Shown: positions 33,453 through 42,246 of the stretch, one piece after another
Layout: each line of letters starts with the position of its first letter
How positions within the stretch are numbered: the first letter of the stretch is position 1
Assembly (NCBI RefSeq): GCF_007004625.1
Contig: NZ_VIFV01000002.1
Coordinates: 1 to 64,000, forward strand
Origin: Planococcus salinarum
Lineage (GTDB): Bacteria > Bacillota > Bacilli > Bacillales_A > Planococcaceae
DNA length: 64,000 bases
Direction: 5' to 3'
Translations under genes and position numbers: made by a program
The notes under the pieces: model-generated
Database searches by the model: none
The model's input: the letters and a program-made list of their open reading frames with translations, nothing else
Told to the model about the DNA's origin: nothing

Positions 33453-33703
33453 GATATTCCGCAAAACAGCTTGCTTGCCAAAACCCGTGCTCCTGTCTCT
33501 GCATCGCTTCGCTAGCTTCGAGACATGGAGGAGCGTTGCATCGCTTCGCTAGCTTCGTCGCAAAGACTCGGCCGAACTACCTTCGGCCAACTCTTGGCTT
33601 GCGCTGAGCTAACTCGGGCTCGTTCCACATCGCCCGAGTGGATCTTGCACTTCGTCGGCATCCGCCTGCTCCCCATGGCGTCTGCGCTATTTTGCTCCAT
33701 ATC
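33453..33703. repeat. structured intergenic repeat, copy C (251 bp)
   Basis: Ends GATATTCCGCAAAACAGC and GCTATTTTGCTCCATATC. Longest copy: the block GCATCGCTTCGCTAGCTTCG occurs twice inside it (near 33498 and 33538). Keeps the GGCCGAA/TTCGGCC hairpin. Confidence 0.85.
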
Positions 33704-33771
33704 TTTAGAGAACTCTTATACGACGTCACCCGGGTGCAGAGAAAAGAAATTGAAGTTTTCCACCACAAAAC

Positions 33772-33799
33772 TGATCCAAATCTCCACTTTCCCCGTTAT
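33772..33799 (+). promoter_or_regulatory. ECF-type promoter of the surface protein-sortase operon
   Basis: TGATCC (33772-33777), 16 bases, CGTTAT (33794-33799), 36 bases before the ATG. AAAAC precedes the -35. Confidence 0.78.
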
Positions 33800-33835
33800 G
33801 CCTTTAAGAAACTAATTCAGAGGAGTTGTTGGCAG

Positions 33836-35164
33836 ATGAAATTCAGAAAAATTTTGGCACCGATATTGGGGACAGCGCTGCTGGTTCCGTCAATGGGCAT
33901 GGCAGTAAACGCAGAGGAAGGTTCACCGGTGGAGACGAGCGGCGTGGAATTGCGCGCAACGCTGGATTCGCTGTTGTCAGAGCATTACGCACTGGCTGTG
34001 GATTCAATGATGAAAATTTACGACGGGGATGCAGCAGCCGAAGCGGCGATGGCCGCACTTGATGCCAACGCGGCAGACATGGAGCCCGTGATTGCTTCCG
34101 TTTACGGCGAGGAAGGCGGAGCTGCTTTTACAGACATTTTCGATAAGCACAATACCGGCACCGATGAATACGCAATGGCCGTGAAAGCGGGCGACGAAGC
34201 GGCACAAGAGGAAGCATTGGTAGAGATCCAGTCATTCGTTGATGAAATGGGCGCTTTCCTTGGAACCGCGACGGAAGGCAACCTGCCGGAAGACGGCGCG
34301 ACTGATGCACTTCGCGCACATGAAGATTTTGTTCAGAACACATTTGATCTATATGTAGACGGTGACTATGAAGCTTCTTACACTTCTTACCTGGAAGGCT
34401 TCAAACAGATTTTCGGAGCGGGCAGTGCCATCAGTGGCGCCATCGCAACGCAATTTCCGGATAAATTCACCGACCCGAATACCGAAGCCGGTGATTTCCG
34501 TTCAACGCTCAGCCGCATCGCAGCAGAGCATTTTGCGCTGGCACAGTTGAGCATGGCTAAAGGCTATAACGGTGCGGCAGACTTTGACTTTGCCGACTGG
34601 GCACAGGATCAGAATACCGCGGAATTCCAGGCAGCCATCGCTTCCGTTTACGGCGAGGAAGCGGGCACACAATTTGCGGGCCTTTGGAACAATGACCACA
34701 TTTCCATACAAAGCGACCTGGCAACAGCACAGGCAGCAGGCAATGAAGACGACATTCAGCAGGCACAATCCGCGCTGATCGACACTTTCGCTGAAGAACT
34801 AGGTGCATTCCTGAGCACGGCAACGGAAGATCGTTTACCGCAGGATGAAACAACTGCTAATATTGCAGCACACGAACAATCCGTCGTCGATACTTTCAGC
34901 CAGTACGCTGCAGGCGACTATGAAGCTTCTTATACCACGTACCGTGAAGGGTACACGATTGTCTTCGCTATAGGCAAAGGCTTGAGCGGCGCCATCGTGG
35001 ACCAGTTCCCGGAAAACTTTGAAACAGCAGTTCCCGACAAAATGCCGGCTACCGGCCTTGGCGGATCAACTGGCGGCACCAACACGATGATGATCTGGGT
35101 GGCCATGAGCACGTTGATCTTACTGGCAGCCGGAACTATCACGTACCGTCAGAGACAACAATAA
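33836..35164 (+). CDS. secreted surface protein, paralog of the 2428 protein, MPATG sorting signal
   Basis: 442 residues: signal peptide (~1-26, ending MAVNAEE), two repeated domains (about 37-211 and 220-394) and the tail KMPATGLGG (402-410), a membrane helix and RQRQQ. Domain text shared with the 2428 protein includes EH..LA...M, SVYGEE, ATEGNLP, GDYEASY and DQFPE/TQFPD. Fewer His are kept than in the 2428 protein: the HMSM/HMTM patch is missing. Family not recognised. AGAGGAG is ten bases before the ATG at 33836, and the signal peptide supports this start over the longer frame. The sortase gene follows 24 bases downstream. Confidence 0.85.
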   Translation: MKFRKILAPILGTALLVPSMGMAVNAEEGSPVETSGVELRATLDSLLSEHYALAVDSMMKIYDGDAAAEAAMAALDANAADMEPVIASVYGEEGGAAFTDIFDKHNTGTDEYAMAVKAGDEAAQEEALVEIQSFVDEMGAFLGTATEGNLPEDGATDALRAHEDFVQNTFDLYVDGDYEASYTSYLEGFKQIFGAGSAISGAIATQFPDKFTDPNTEAGDFRSTLSRIAAEHFALAQLSMAKGYNGAADFDFADWAQDQNTAEFQAAIASVYGEEAGTQFAGLWNNDHISIQSDLATAQAAGNEDDIQQAQSALIDTFAEELGAFLSTATEDRLPQDETTANIAAHEQSVVDTFSQYAAGDYEASYTTYREGYTIVFAIGKGLSGAIVDQFPENFETAVPDKMPATGLGGSTGGTNTMMIWVAMSTLILLAAGTITYRQRQQ

Positions 35165-35188
35165 ACGAACAGGAAAGGAGCTTGGGCG

Positions 35189-36151
35189 ATGAAACAATTT
35201 TGGACCATGGCGACAGCAGTGATACTTTGCGCAGTGCTGTTCGTCATCCTCAAGCCGATGGCGGAGGAACCGACATTTGAAGAAGACATCGCGCAGCTTG
35301 ACCTCCCTGCGGAGACCGAACCGGCGCCGGCGGAGCAATTGGCTTCCGAAGAGGAAATCGACAAAATCGCCGAATTCCCAATCATGCCGGAACAGCGTGA
35401 AAAACTGCAGGAATTGCAGAAGCAACGCCAGCAAAGCATTCAGGGCATGGTGCCGGCACGCGTGACCGTTCCGTCAATCGGAGTCGATGCAGCCATTGAA
35501 GCGACCGGCATTCTTGATAACGGCGAAATGGGCGTACCGGACGTCAATCAGGTCGGCTGGTTCGAGCCCGGCTACAAAGTCGGAGCGAAAGGCCATTCAG
35601 TCCTGGCAGGACATGTCGATGGACCGGCTGGACCAGCGATTTTCTATCATCTTGATAAAGTGAAAGTTGGCGAGAAAGTCACCGTCACCGACAAGGATGG
35701 CCGTGAAATGGTTTATGTCATCCGTGAAAAGGCGAGTTATCAGGCAGAGGAAGCACCGATTGAAGAAATATTCGGCTCTTCAGACAGTCGCCTCCTTAAC
35801 TTGATCACCTGCAGCGGCGACTTTAACGGCAACACCGGTGCATATGAAGACCGCCTGGTCGTGACAGCCGAGCTGATTTCCGACTCAAGCGTCCAGGACA
35901 AACAGCCGGAAGCGCCGACGGAAGTCGTCGCGACTTCGTTCAACCTTTCCTGGCACGCGGTGCGCGATGACGCCATTATTGGCTACCGCGTCTACGAAGA
36001 AGACATCAACAGCGGCGAAATGACGAAAATTGCCACCGTGTCGCTGTTCGACCGCAAGAAAGTCGAGATCGAAGCGGATGACACGAAACGCTATTATGTC
36101 TCAGCCGTCGATGTCGATCTGAACGAATCGGAAAAGACCGAAGCAAAATAG
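35189..36151 (+). CDS. class F-like sortase with C-terminal fibronectin-type domain
   Basis: 320 residues: N-terminal membrane anchor (~7-22), an acidic/Gln-rich linker, the sortase domain (~87-230) and a C-terminal FN3-like domain (~241-316: APTEVVATSFNLSWHAV ... IIGYRVYEE ... KRYYVSAVD). Catalytic residues His142 (AGHVDG), Cys208 (LITCSG) and Arg222 (EDRLVV) are present; VPSIGVDAAIE, VGWFEPG and GPAIFYHL fit class F. It should cleave the MPATG signal of the gene upstream and of the 2428 protein. A fibronectin domain after the catalytic domain is unusual. AAGGAG lies eight bases before the ATG. Confidence 0.88.
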   Translation: MKQFWTMATAVILCAVLFVILKPMAEEPTFEEDIAQLDLPAETEPAPAEQLASEEEIDKIAEFPIMPEQREKLQELQKQRQQSIQGMVPARVTVPSIGVDAAIEATGILDNGEMGVPDVNQVGWFEPGYKVGAKGHSVLAGHVDGPAGPAIFYHLDKVKVGEKVTVTDKDGREMVYVIREKASYQAEEAPIEEIFGSSDSRLLNLITCSGDFNGNTGAYEDRLVVTAELISDSSVQDKQPEAPTEVVATSFNLSWHAVRDDAIIGYRVYEEDINSGEMTKIATVSLFDRKKVEIEADDTKRYYVSAVDVDLNESEKTEAK

Positions 36152-36168
36152 GACATGAACCACCTGAA

Positions 36169-36213
36169 AAACCGCCATCCGGCTGTCAGCACGTGACAGC
36201 CGGATGGCGGTTT
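36169..36213. terminator. bidirectional terminator after the sortase
   Basis: Eighteen-base stem ACCGCCATCCGGCTGTCA with its complement, five-base loop, A and T tracts on both sides. Confidence 0.93.
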
Positions 36214-36304
36214 CTGTATTGCGCCGGAAAACGATAACACCAAAACTTGGAATCCAGACCCATCGCATTCAACCTCCCCGTTTACCGGATCGAACCCTTT
36301 CTCT

Positions 36305-37048
36305 TCAGGCACCGCTGTCCGCCTTTAATTCATTATATACCGCCTTTTTGTACGTTAAAAATTCTTCCGTCAAGACGATTGATTCGTCTCGGGGCCGCGG
36401 AAACGGAATGTCGAATTCCGCTTTGACGTTTGCCGGTTTGTCCGACAGGATGATGATGCGGTCGGACAAGAAAAGTGCTTCTTCAATATTGTGCGTGATG
36501 AACAGGATGGAACGTCTATGCTCCATCCATATGGAAAGCAGCCATTGCTGCATTTCCGACCGCGTAAATTCATCAAGTGCAGAGAAGGGCTCGTCGAGGC
36601 AAATCAGCGGCTGCGGGCTCAGCAAACTCCGGATAAAAGCCGCTCTTTGCTGCATGCCCCCGGAGAGCTGGTGCGGATAGGCGCTTTCATACTCTTTCAA
36701 TCCGGCTTTTTCGAGCATGGCGACGGCTGCCGGCAAATCTTTTTTCCCCGCAATTTCCGCCCCGAGCAAGACATTTTGAAGAATGGTCCTCCACGGAAAC
36801 AGCGCCGGGCTTTGCGGCATGTAGCTGATGGACCCTTTTTTGCCGTTGATCCGCTCTCCGTCCAGGCTGATTTCCCCTTCATCCGGCTGTGAAATGCCTC
36901 CGATCAGGTGAAACAAGGTGCTCTTCCCGCTGCCGGACGGGCCCAGGATGGAGACAAATTCATCCGGTTCGATGTGAAATGTAACATCTTTCAACACCAT
37001 TTTTCCGTCAAAGCTTTTTGATAATCTGTCGATTGCAAGTTCAGGCAT
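36305..37048 (-). CDS. ABC transporter ATPase, thiamine-precursor type (ThiZ-like)
   Basis: 247 residues of the nitrate/sulfonate/taurine ATPase family. Walker A GPSGSGKST, Q-loop MPQSPALFPW, signature LSGGMQQR, Walker B LICLDEPFSALDE, His-switch ITHNIEEA. Overlaps the permease gene by eight bases. Last gene of a four-gene unit behind a TPP riboswitch, which points to hydroxymethylpyrimidine or a related thiamine precursor as cargo. Confidence 0.9.
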   Translation of the reverse strand: MPELAIDRLSKSFDGKMVLKDVTFHIEPDEFVSILGPSGSGKSTLFHLIGGISQPDEGEISLDGERINGKKGSISYMPQSPALFPWRTILQNVLLGAEIAGKKDLPAAVAMLEKAGLKEYESAYPHQLSGGMQQRAAFIRSLLSPQPLICLDEPFSALDEFTRSEMQQWLLSIWMEHRRSILFITHNIEEALFLSDRIIILSDKPANVKAEFDIPFPRPRDESIVLTEEFLTYKKAVYNELKADSGA

Positions 37049-37814
37049 TCCGCTCCTCCTCCCCTGTTTCTTTCCACCGGATCATCCGCTTCTCCAGAAA
37101 GACGATCGCCCCAAAAAACAGCAGACTCAATACCATGATCAAAAAGATGGCAACAAAGACCTGTGTGGTCCGGAACGATGAAGACGCCAGAGTCATGTAG
37201 ACACCGATTCCTTCTTTCGCACCGAGCCACTCGGAAATCACCGCGCCCATTACACTGTAGGTGGCGGCGATTTTCAAACCTGAAAAAACGGAAGGCATAG
37301 CGTGCGGCCATTCCAGCTTCCAGAAAATCTGCTGCGTTGTTGCGCCTGCCATCTTCATATAGTGCATCATATCGCTGCCGGTCTGCCTGAAGCCATCCAA
37401 CGCGGCGATTGTCACCGGAAAGAAACAGACCAGTGTGATGATGATAAGTTTCGGGGCCAACCCAAAACCGAACCAGATTACCAGCAGCGGCGCCAACACG
37501 ATGATTGGAATGTTTTGCGACAGAATCATCAGCGGATACAGTGTCTCCCGCAGTTTTGGCACAAGGTGCAGACAGACCGCGACGGCCAGGCCGGTCGAGC
37601 AGCCGATCAGAAATCCGGCAACCGACAGACGGACCGTTGAAGCAAGATGGCTGCTGTAGTTCGGCCAGCTCGCAAAAATTTCCACCCAGACCTGTGAAGG
37701 AGGAGGCAACAGCCAGACGGGAATATCGAAAATCCGGCTTGAAATTTCCCACACCACAAACAAAAGGATGAGGACCGAAACCGGCCTCCATCCTTTCAGG
37801 AATATTCTTCTCAC
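37041..37814 (-). CDS. ABC transporter permease (ThiX-like)
   Basis: 257 residues with about six membrane helices of the BPD_transp_1 family; the EAA-like loop reads KMAGATTQQIFWKLEWPHAMPSVF. It pairs with the ATPase downstream and the binding protein at 38101. Overlaps both neighbours by a few bases, so expression is tightly coupled. Confidence 0.9.
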   Translation of the reverse strand: MRRIFLKGWRPVSVLILLFVVWEISSRIFDIPVWLLPPPSQVWVEIFASWPNYSSHLASTVRLSVAGFLIGCSTGLAVAVCLHLVPKLRETLYPLMILSQNIPIIVLAPLLVIWFGFGLAPKLIIITLVCFFPVTIAALDGFRQTGSDMMHYMKMAGATTQQIFWKLEWPHAMPSVFSGLKIAATYSVMGAVISEWLGAKEGIGVYMTLASSSFRTTQVFVAIFLIMVLSLLFFGAIVFLEKRMIRWKETGEEERNA

Positions 37815-38101
37815 CGGTATTTCTCCGTTAAGGCATCCATAGAAGCACCTTCCGGATTATAGAAAACTTTGACCTGTGAAATCACGCTTTCGTTTCCGGC
37901 TGCAATCATCTTCTCATTCATCTTTTCCACTATGGAAAGGAGTTCTGACAGTTCTCCTTCCATCGTTGTTTCAAGAGGGCCGACCCGGTATTTCACTCCC
38001 GACTCGTCAATCACCGCGATGGCCTGATCCACATACGGAATCGTGTCTTCCCCGTGCTTCGTCTTTGGTATGATTTGAATACTGAGCAATGCATTTGCCA
38101 T
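37811..38101 (-). CDS. thiamine-binding protein of the MTH1187/DUF77 family
   Basis: 96 residues (ALLSIQIIPKTKHGEDTIPYVDQAIAVIDESGVKYRVGPLETTMEGE), the DUF77/YkoF-type fold that binds thiamine or hydroxymethylpyrimidine in the cytosol. It sits between permease and binding-protein genes with one- to four-base overlaps. It probably senses or buffers the imported precursor. Confidence 0.87.
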   Translation of the reverse strand: MANALLSIQIIPKTKHGEDTIPYVDQAIAVIDESGVKYRVGPLETTMEGELSELLSIVEKMNEKMIAAGNESVISQVKVFYNPEGASMDALTEKYR

Positions 38102-39105
38102 TATTCACTCTCTCCTTCCGGTAAAAAATTATTTGTGAAAGCTTCCTGCACTTCGAATTCACCGTCAAGCAGACCATTTTTGTTCATCCAATTGGCATAA
38201 TCCGCCCAAACTTCCGTGTCCTGCTCCCCCCAGCGCGAAGCATCCGCCTGGTACTTCGGAGACAGCCACTCCTGACTTGCCCTGACCAGTTCCGCGTCCA
38301 GATCCGGCACCGCACTGATCAAAATATCTGCCGCTTCCCCTGGATTGTCGATCGCAAATTGATAACCTTCTGCAACAGCGGCCGTAAAGGCTCTTACTGT
38401 ATCCGGGTCTTCTGCAATCATTTCTTCATTGGTGGTCAGCACCGGTGTGTAATAATCCAGTTTTTCGGAGTAATCGGTGAGGTACTGCATATTCAACTCT
38501 TCACCCCGGAGCTCCGCTTCAATGCCCGTCCAGCCGTAATAAATCCAGGCAAAATCGACATCCCGTTCAACAGCGGTGAAAAAGTCGGTGTTCCCCATAT
38601 TCAGAAATTCGACCTTTTCCACATCTGCGCCTTCCTGTTCCATCAGCGAAGCGATCACCGCTTTTTCAACCGGTGCGCCCCATCCCCCGTAGGTCTTTCC
38701 TTCATAATCGGCGGGAGACGTAATGTTCTTGTCTGCAGGAGAAGCAAAGCCCGACGTGTTGTGCTGGATGATCGCCGCAATCGAGACAATCGGAATGTCC
38801 GCCACCCTTGCTTCCGTCAGGCTTTCCTGCGCTCCGATCCCGAAGTCGGCTTTACCGGAAGCCACCAGCTGATCCGCTCCCGTTTCGCCTGGCATGATAA
38901 TCTCGACATCCAGCCCCCTTTCTTCAAAATACCCTTCCGCCTGTGCAGCATACAAACCGGTGTGGTTCGTGTTCGGCGTCCAGTCCAGCACCATTGTCAC
39001 TTTCTCCAATTCGCTTTCGTCCCCGCTGCCGCCTTCTTGCGGCGTCTCACTCGTACAGCCGGCCATCGCAAAAGCCGCTCCAAATACCACCATCCACTTC
39101 TTCAT
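38101..39105 (-). CDS. ThiY-like substrate-binding lipoprotein
   Basis: 334 residues. Lipoprotein signal peptide with lipobox AMAGC (Cys17), a GGSGDESE linker, then an NMT1/THI5-type periplasmic-binding fold (VTMVLDWTPNTNHTGLYAAQAEGYF, GADQLVASGKADFGIGAQESL). This is the formyl-aminopyrimidine/HMP-binding group. The ATG at 39105 follows GAGGAGG; the frame continues to 39282 without a ribosome site. First gene after the riboswitch. Confidence 0.92.
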   Translation of the reverse strand: MKKWMVVFGAAFAMAGCTSETPQEGGSGDESELEKVTMVLDWTPNTNHTGLYAAQAEGYFEERGLDVEIIMPGETGADQLVASGKADFGIGAQESLTEARVADIPIVSIAAIIQHNTSGFASPADKNITSPADYEGKTYGGWGAPVEKAVIASLMEQEGADVEKVEFLNMGNTDFFTAVERDVDFAWIYYGWTGIEAELRGEELNMQYLTDYSEKLDYYTPVLTTNEEMIAEDPDTVRAFTAAVAEGYQFAIDNPGEAADILISAVPDLDAELVRASQEWLSPKYQADASRWGEQDTEVWADYANWMNKNGLLDGEFEVQEAFTNNFLPEGESE

Positions 39106-39180
39106 AATTTTTTCCTCCTCTTGGTTTATCCATAAAACAGAACTGGAACAAACCGGAAGGAACATATCAAATTGTCTATA

Positions 39181-39217
39181 TAAAAAGCGCCCAGGGTTAA
39201 AGAAACCATGGGCGCAT
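39181..39217 (-). terminator. riboswitch-controlled terminator
   Basis: GCGCCCA...TGGGCGC hairpin with GGTT/AACC extension; TTTTTATAT tail on the minus strand, between the aptamer and the ATG. Confidence 0.85.
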
Positions 39218-39245
39218 ATCTCAAAAAAACATTTCGCTTTGAATA

Positions 39246-39333
39246 TGTTCCCTCCGCTGGTCTTAACCAGTTCAGGTTCCAAGGGTCAGCATCTAACGTA
39301 TGCTATCTCAACCGGCAACAACGGTCCCCCTAC
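39246..39333 (-). promoter_or_regulatory. TPP riboswitch
   Basis: Minus strand shows the THI-box landmarks in order: GTAGGGGGACCG, GGTTGAGATAG, GACCCTTGGAACCTGAACTGG, GTTAAGACCAGCGGAGGGAAC. Termination-type control through the hairpin at 39181. Confidence 0.95.
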
Positions 39334-39437
39334 ATGTACATTTTATGAAATTGATACCTAAAATCTTACGTCTTCATTCTGTCACAGGCTGTCTGATTTT
39401 TCAACTCTCTCCCCTCCGGAAACAGAGTTTTCTGACT

Positions 39438-41726
39438 TCATCTGCCACTTTGCACTCCTGCCGCCAGCTTTCCGGCATCCAGCACTTCCGGCATCCTCAT
39501 CAACTCTTCAAACGCTTCCGGTGTCACCGGCTTCGAATACAAGTAGCCTTGTCCGATTGTGCAGCCCTGGTCGAGCAGAATGTCCCTTTGGTCTTCGGAT
39601 TCAATGCCTTCGGCGACGATCGTCAAATTCAAGTTCAGCCCCAGGTCGATGATCGTTTTCACCATCGGGTTCATGCTGTTGGAATCGAGCTCATCGACAA
39701 ACGATTTGTCGATTTTGATCGTATCAATCGGCAATTTCTGCAGGACATGCAATGAGGAATAACCGGTTCCGAAATCATCGATGGCTATTTTGATGCCCAT
39801 ATTCCGCAGACATTTGAGGATTTCCCTGCTTTCTTTGATATTCTGCATAATGCTTTCGGTAATTTCAAGTTCCAGGTAGTGCGTGTCCAATCCTGTTTCG
39901 CCTAATATTCTCCGGACCGTTTCAAGAAACAGGCCATGCTTGAACTGCAGGACGGAGACGTTGACCGCCATTGATAAAAGAGGAAAGCCTTCATCCTGCC
40001 ATTTCTTGTTTTGCCGGCACGCCTGCTGCAGCACCCATTCCCCGATGGAGACAATTTGCCCCGTTTCTTCGGCGACCGGGATGAATTCAACAGGGGACAC
40101 CCAGCCAAGCTCGGGATGCTCCCAGCGCAACAGCGCTTCCATGCCGACAATCCCGTTCGTCGAAAGCATCACTTTCGGCTGGTAATGGAGCCGGAGCTGG
40201 TTGTTCCGGATTGCTGTCTTCAGTTCGGTTTCAATCTTCATCTTGCGGATTTTCTCCCGGCTCAGTTCCGGATTGAAAAAACTGAATCCGTTCTTGCCTT
40301 TTTCTTTTGACAGGTACATGGCCGCATCCGCATTCTTCATCAGCTCTTCGGTTGTGCTGCCGTGTTCAGGAAATTTGCTGATGCCGATGCTCGGTGTGAC
40401 GCTGATCTGGTAGCCGTCGATGTTCAGCACCTCCTGGAAAGCTGCCAGGATTTCATGGGACAGCGCGATGCACTCTGCCTCCGTCGCTCCTGCAACGACA
40501 ATGATGAACTTGTCGCCTCCCAGGCGGAACAGCAGCATATCGCGCCCTATCGCCGACTCCAGCCGTCTGGCAGCCTGCACGAGCACCTTGTCGCCGATGT
40601 GGTGGCCAAGCGTATCGTTCACCACTTTAAACTGATCCAGATCGATCAGCAATAATGCCAGCTTGCCGTCCGGATACTCCGTCAGTACGCGCTCAATCTG
40701 TTCCCCGAAACTGCTTCTGTTCTTCAAACCGGTCAACGGGTCATGATATGCCAGATACCTGTACTCGCTCATCAATTGCTCGTTTCTGCGAAGGATCTGC
40801 AGCTGCCGCCCAAGCACGAGCAGGAATATCACCAGAAGCCCTGCGCTGAGTGCATTTAAGTCCCACTGGTAACTGTGGATGACGAGAACGATGAGCACCA
40901 CAATGCTCAAATAGGGGAAAACTGTCCCTTTATCTTTGCCGGAACTTTTCATGATCCAGCTCGTGTCGTCCAGATTCTGTTTCGCGCAATAGCCGGTTAA
41001 TCCGATGAATAGAATAGATACCAGCCACAGAAGGTCGATCACGTGTCCCGGCTGGTAGCCGTTGCTGAATTCGAGGTATACGGAGTAGGAATCGGCCATC
41101 ACCTGGATGAAAAAACCGGCAACGCACAAAATCAGCCATTCCTGCTTTTCACTTTTCTGCAGGAGATAATACAAAATGGTAAGGACAAATAAGATGGTCA
41201 AATCCGTCACGGGGTAGATGATGCTCGCCCAAGTCAGCAGCCACGAATCCCCGGACGCTTCCAGAACGGGGTTGATCAAATAATGGAAGCTGACTGAAGC
41301 AAGCATGATCATAAAGACGGCAATATTGAAAATATAGGACCGGCCGGAATAAGCATTGCTCAATTCACGTGTTTTCGATATCAGGGCAGCCAGGAAAAAG
41401 CAATAGGCAACCAGCCAGATTGCATACGAAAATTCCTCGGAATCTACAGCTCCGCGACTAATCTGGAAATACAGCCAGAGCCCATTGGCACTAATATAGA
41501 GAGCCAGGCCGATCAGCAGCAAAATCCAAAAGTTCTTTTGCCGGCGCGCCGCTTTCCGGTATGCCTGGAACAGCCAGAGAAGGCTGGCCAGCCCTACCGC
41601 AATCTGCAGCACGTTGATCCCCAGTGCGGTCAACCAGGCATTTCCCTGGAAGAAAAACGTCCAGCTGTAAAACAGGATGATTATTGCCAATAAAATCGTG
41701 ACAGGAAAATAATTTTTGTTTAACAT
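39438..41726 (-). CDS. membrane GGDEF-EAL protein with degenerate GGDEF motif
   Basis: 762 residues: eight or more N-terminal membrane helices (~1-310), a GGDEF domain and an EAL domain. The cyclase motif is GGDKF (403-407): Glu to Lys, so diguanylate cyclase activity is doubtful. The phosphodiesterase motif EALLRW (530-535) and DDFGTGYSS, KIDKSFV and EGIE are intact. Net function is probably c-di-GMP hydrolysis at the membrane. The ATG at 41726 follows AGGAGG; an earlier ATG at 41750 lies before it. Confidence 0.92.
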   Translation of the reverse strand: MLNKNYFPVTILLAIIILFYSWTFFFQGNAWLTALGINVLQIAVGLASLLWLFQAYRKAARRQKNFWILLLIGLALYISANGLWLYFQISRGAVDSEEFSYAIWLVAYCFFLAALISKTRELSNAYSGRSYIFNIAVFMIMLASVSFHYLINPVLEASGDSWLLTWASIIYPVTDLTILFVLTILYYLLQKSEKQEWLILCVAGFFIQVMADSYSVYLEFSNGYQPGHVIDLLWLVSILFIGLTGYCAKQNLDDTSWIMKSSGKDKGTVFPYLSIVVLIVLVIHSYQWDLNALSAGLLVIFLLVLGRQLQILRRNEQLMSEYRYLAYHDPLTGLKNRSSFGEQIERVLTEYPDGKLALLLIDLDQFKVVNDTLGHHIGDKVLVQAARRLESAIGRDMLLFRLGGDKFIIVVAGATEAECIALSHEILAAFQEVLNIDGYQISVTPSIGISKFPEHGSTTEELMKNADAAMYLSKEKGKNGFSFFNPELSREKIRKMKIETELKTAIRNNQLRLHYQPKVMLSTNGIVGMEALLRWEHPELGWVSPVEFIPVAEETGQIVSIGEWVLQQACRQNKKWQDEGFPLLSMAVNVSVLQFKHGLFLETVRRILGETGLDTHYLELEITESIMQNIKESREILKCLRNMGIKIAIDDFGTGYSSLHVLQKLPIDTIKIDKSFVDELDSNSMNPMVKTIIDLGLNLNLTIVAEGIESEDQRDILLDQGCTIGQGYLYSKPVTPEAFEELMRMPEVLDAGKLAAGVQSGR

Positions 41727-42246
41727 GGATGTTTTCCTCCTGGGTGTCAAAAATCTTCGGTGTTCTGTTTTTCCCGATGCGCCTGCAGCCGGCTTATGCA
41801 GCTAAATTGCCGGCAATTTCAGAGGACATCACATACGTCTTACAGCCGGAAACGGCCGTTGCTGCCAGACGGCTTTGGCGGCTTTCGTTTCGATCATTTT
41901 ATCGTTTATTATAACCGTTAATATACCAAAAAAATAGTGCTTTTATCATATTTCCATTATAAGGATAAAATACCAAAATACCCACAGGAAGCCGTTTCCT
42001 TCAAATTCTTCATCATTGCTTCCGCATCGGCAGAAAGGGTTCACTCGACCAGCCTCCGGAAGCCGCAACACCTGACAGCTGAATTCCTGTCCAAAAGGAC
42101 TGGCCGAAGCTGATGGGAAAAGGGGGTCCAGCCGTGCTTTCCCACCCCTTTCATCCCCTGCAACAATTTCCAAAATCCGTTTCTTTGATGATGATTTGTT
42201 AAAACAGCTCCTCCGGAGGGTATGATAGAAGAAACGAGGTGAGGAA
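41727..42246. other. intergenic region without a supported gene
   Basis: About 520 bases between the divergent GGDEF/EAL and 42247 genes. A TATAAT on the minus strand near 41908 could serve the EAL gene, but no matching -35 is seen. Small frames on both strands are not gene-like. Confidence 0.45.

Larger units (their letters stand above)
33271..33835. other. divergent regulatory region between the sigma operon and the surface-protein operon
   Basis: Holds an ECF-type promoter for each direction (33372-33399 minus, 33772-33799 plus) with repeat copy C between them. No gene. Confidence 0.7.
39106..39437. other. leader region of the thiamine-precursor operon
   Basis: Contains the TPP riboswitch and its terminator, followed to the right by about 100 bases with no recognised feature before the GGDEF/EAL gene ends. 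Confidence 0.7.

Noticed and set aside
33704-33740. GAAC...CGTC near 33711-33727 as the ECF promoter of the second surface protein
   Set aside because: Spacing is far too short; the TGATCC-N16-CGTTAT at 33772 fits and is shared with two other genes.
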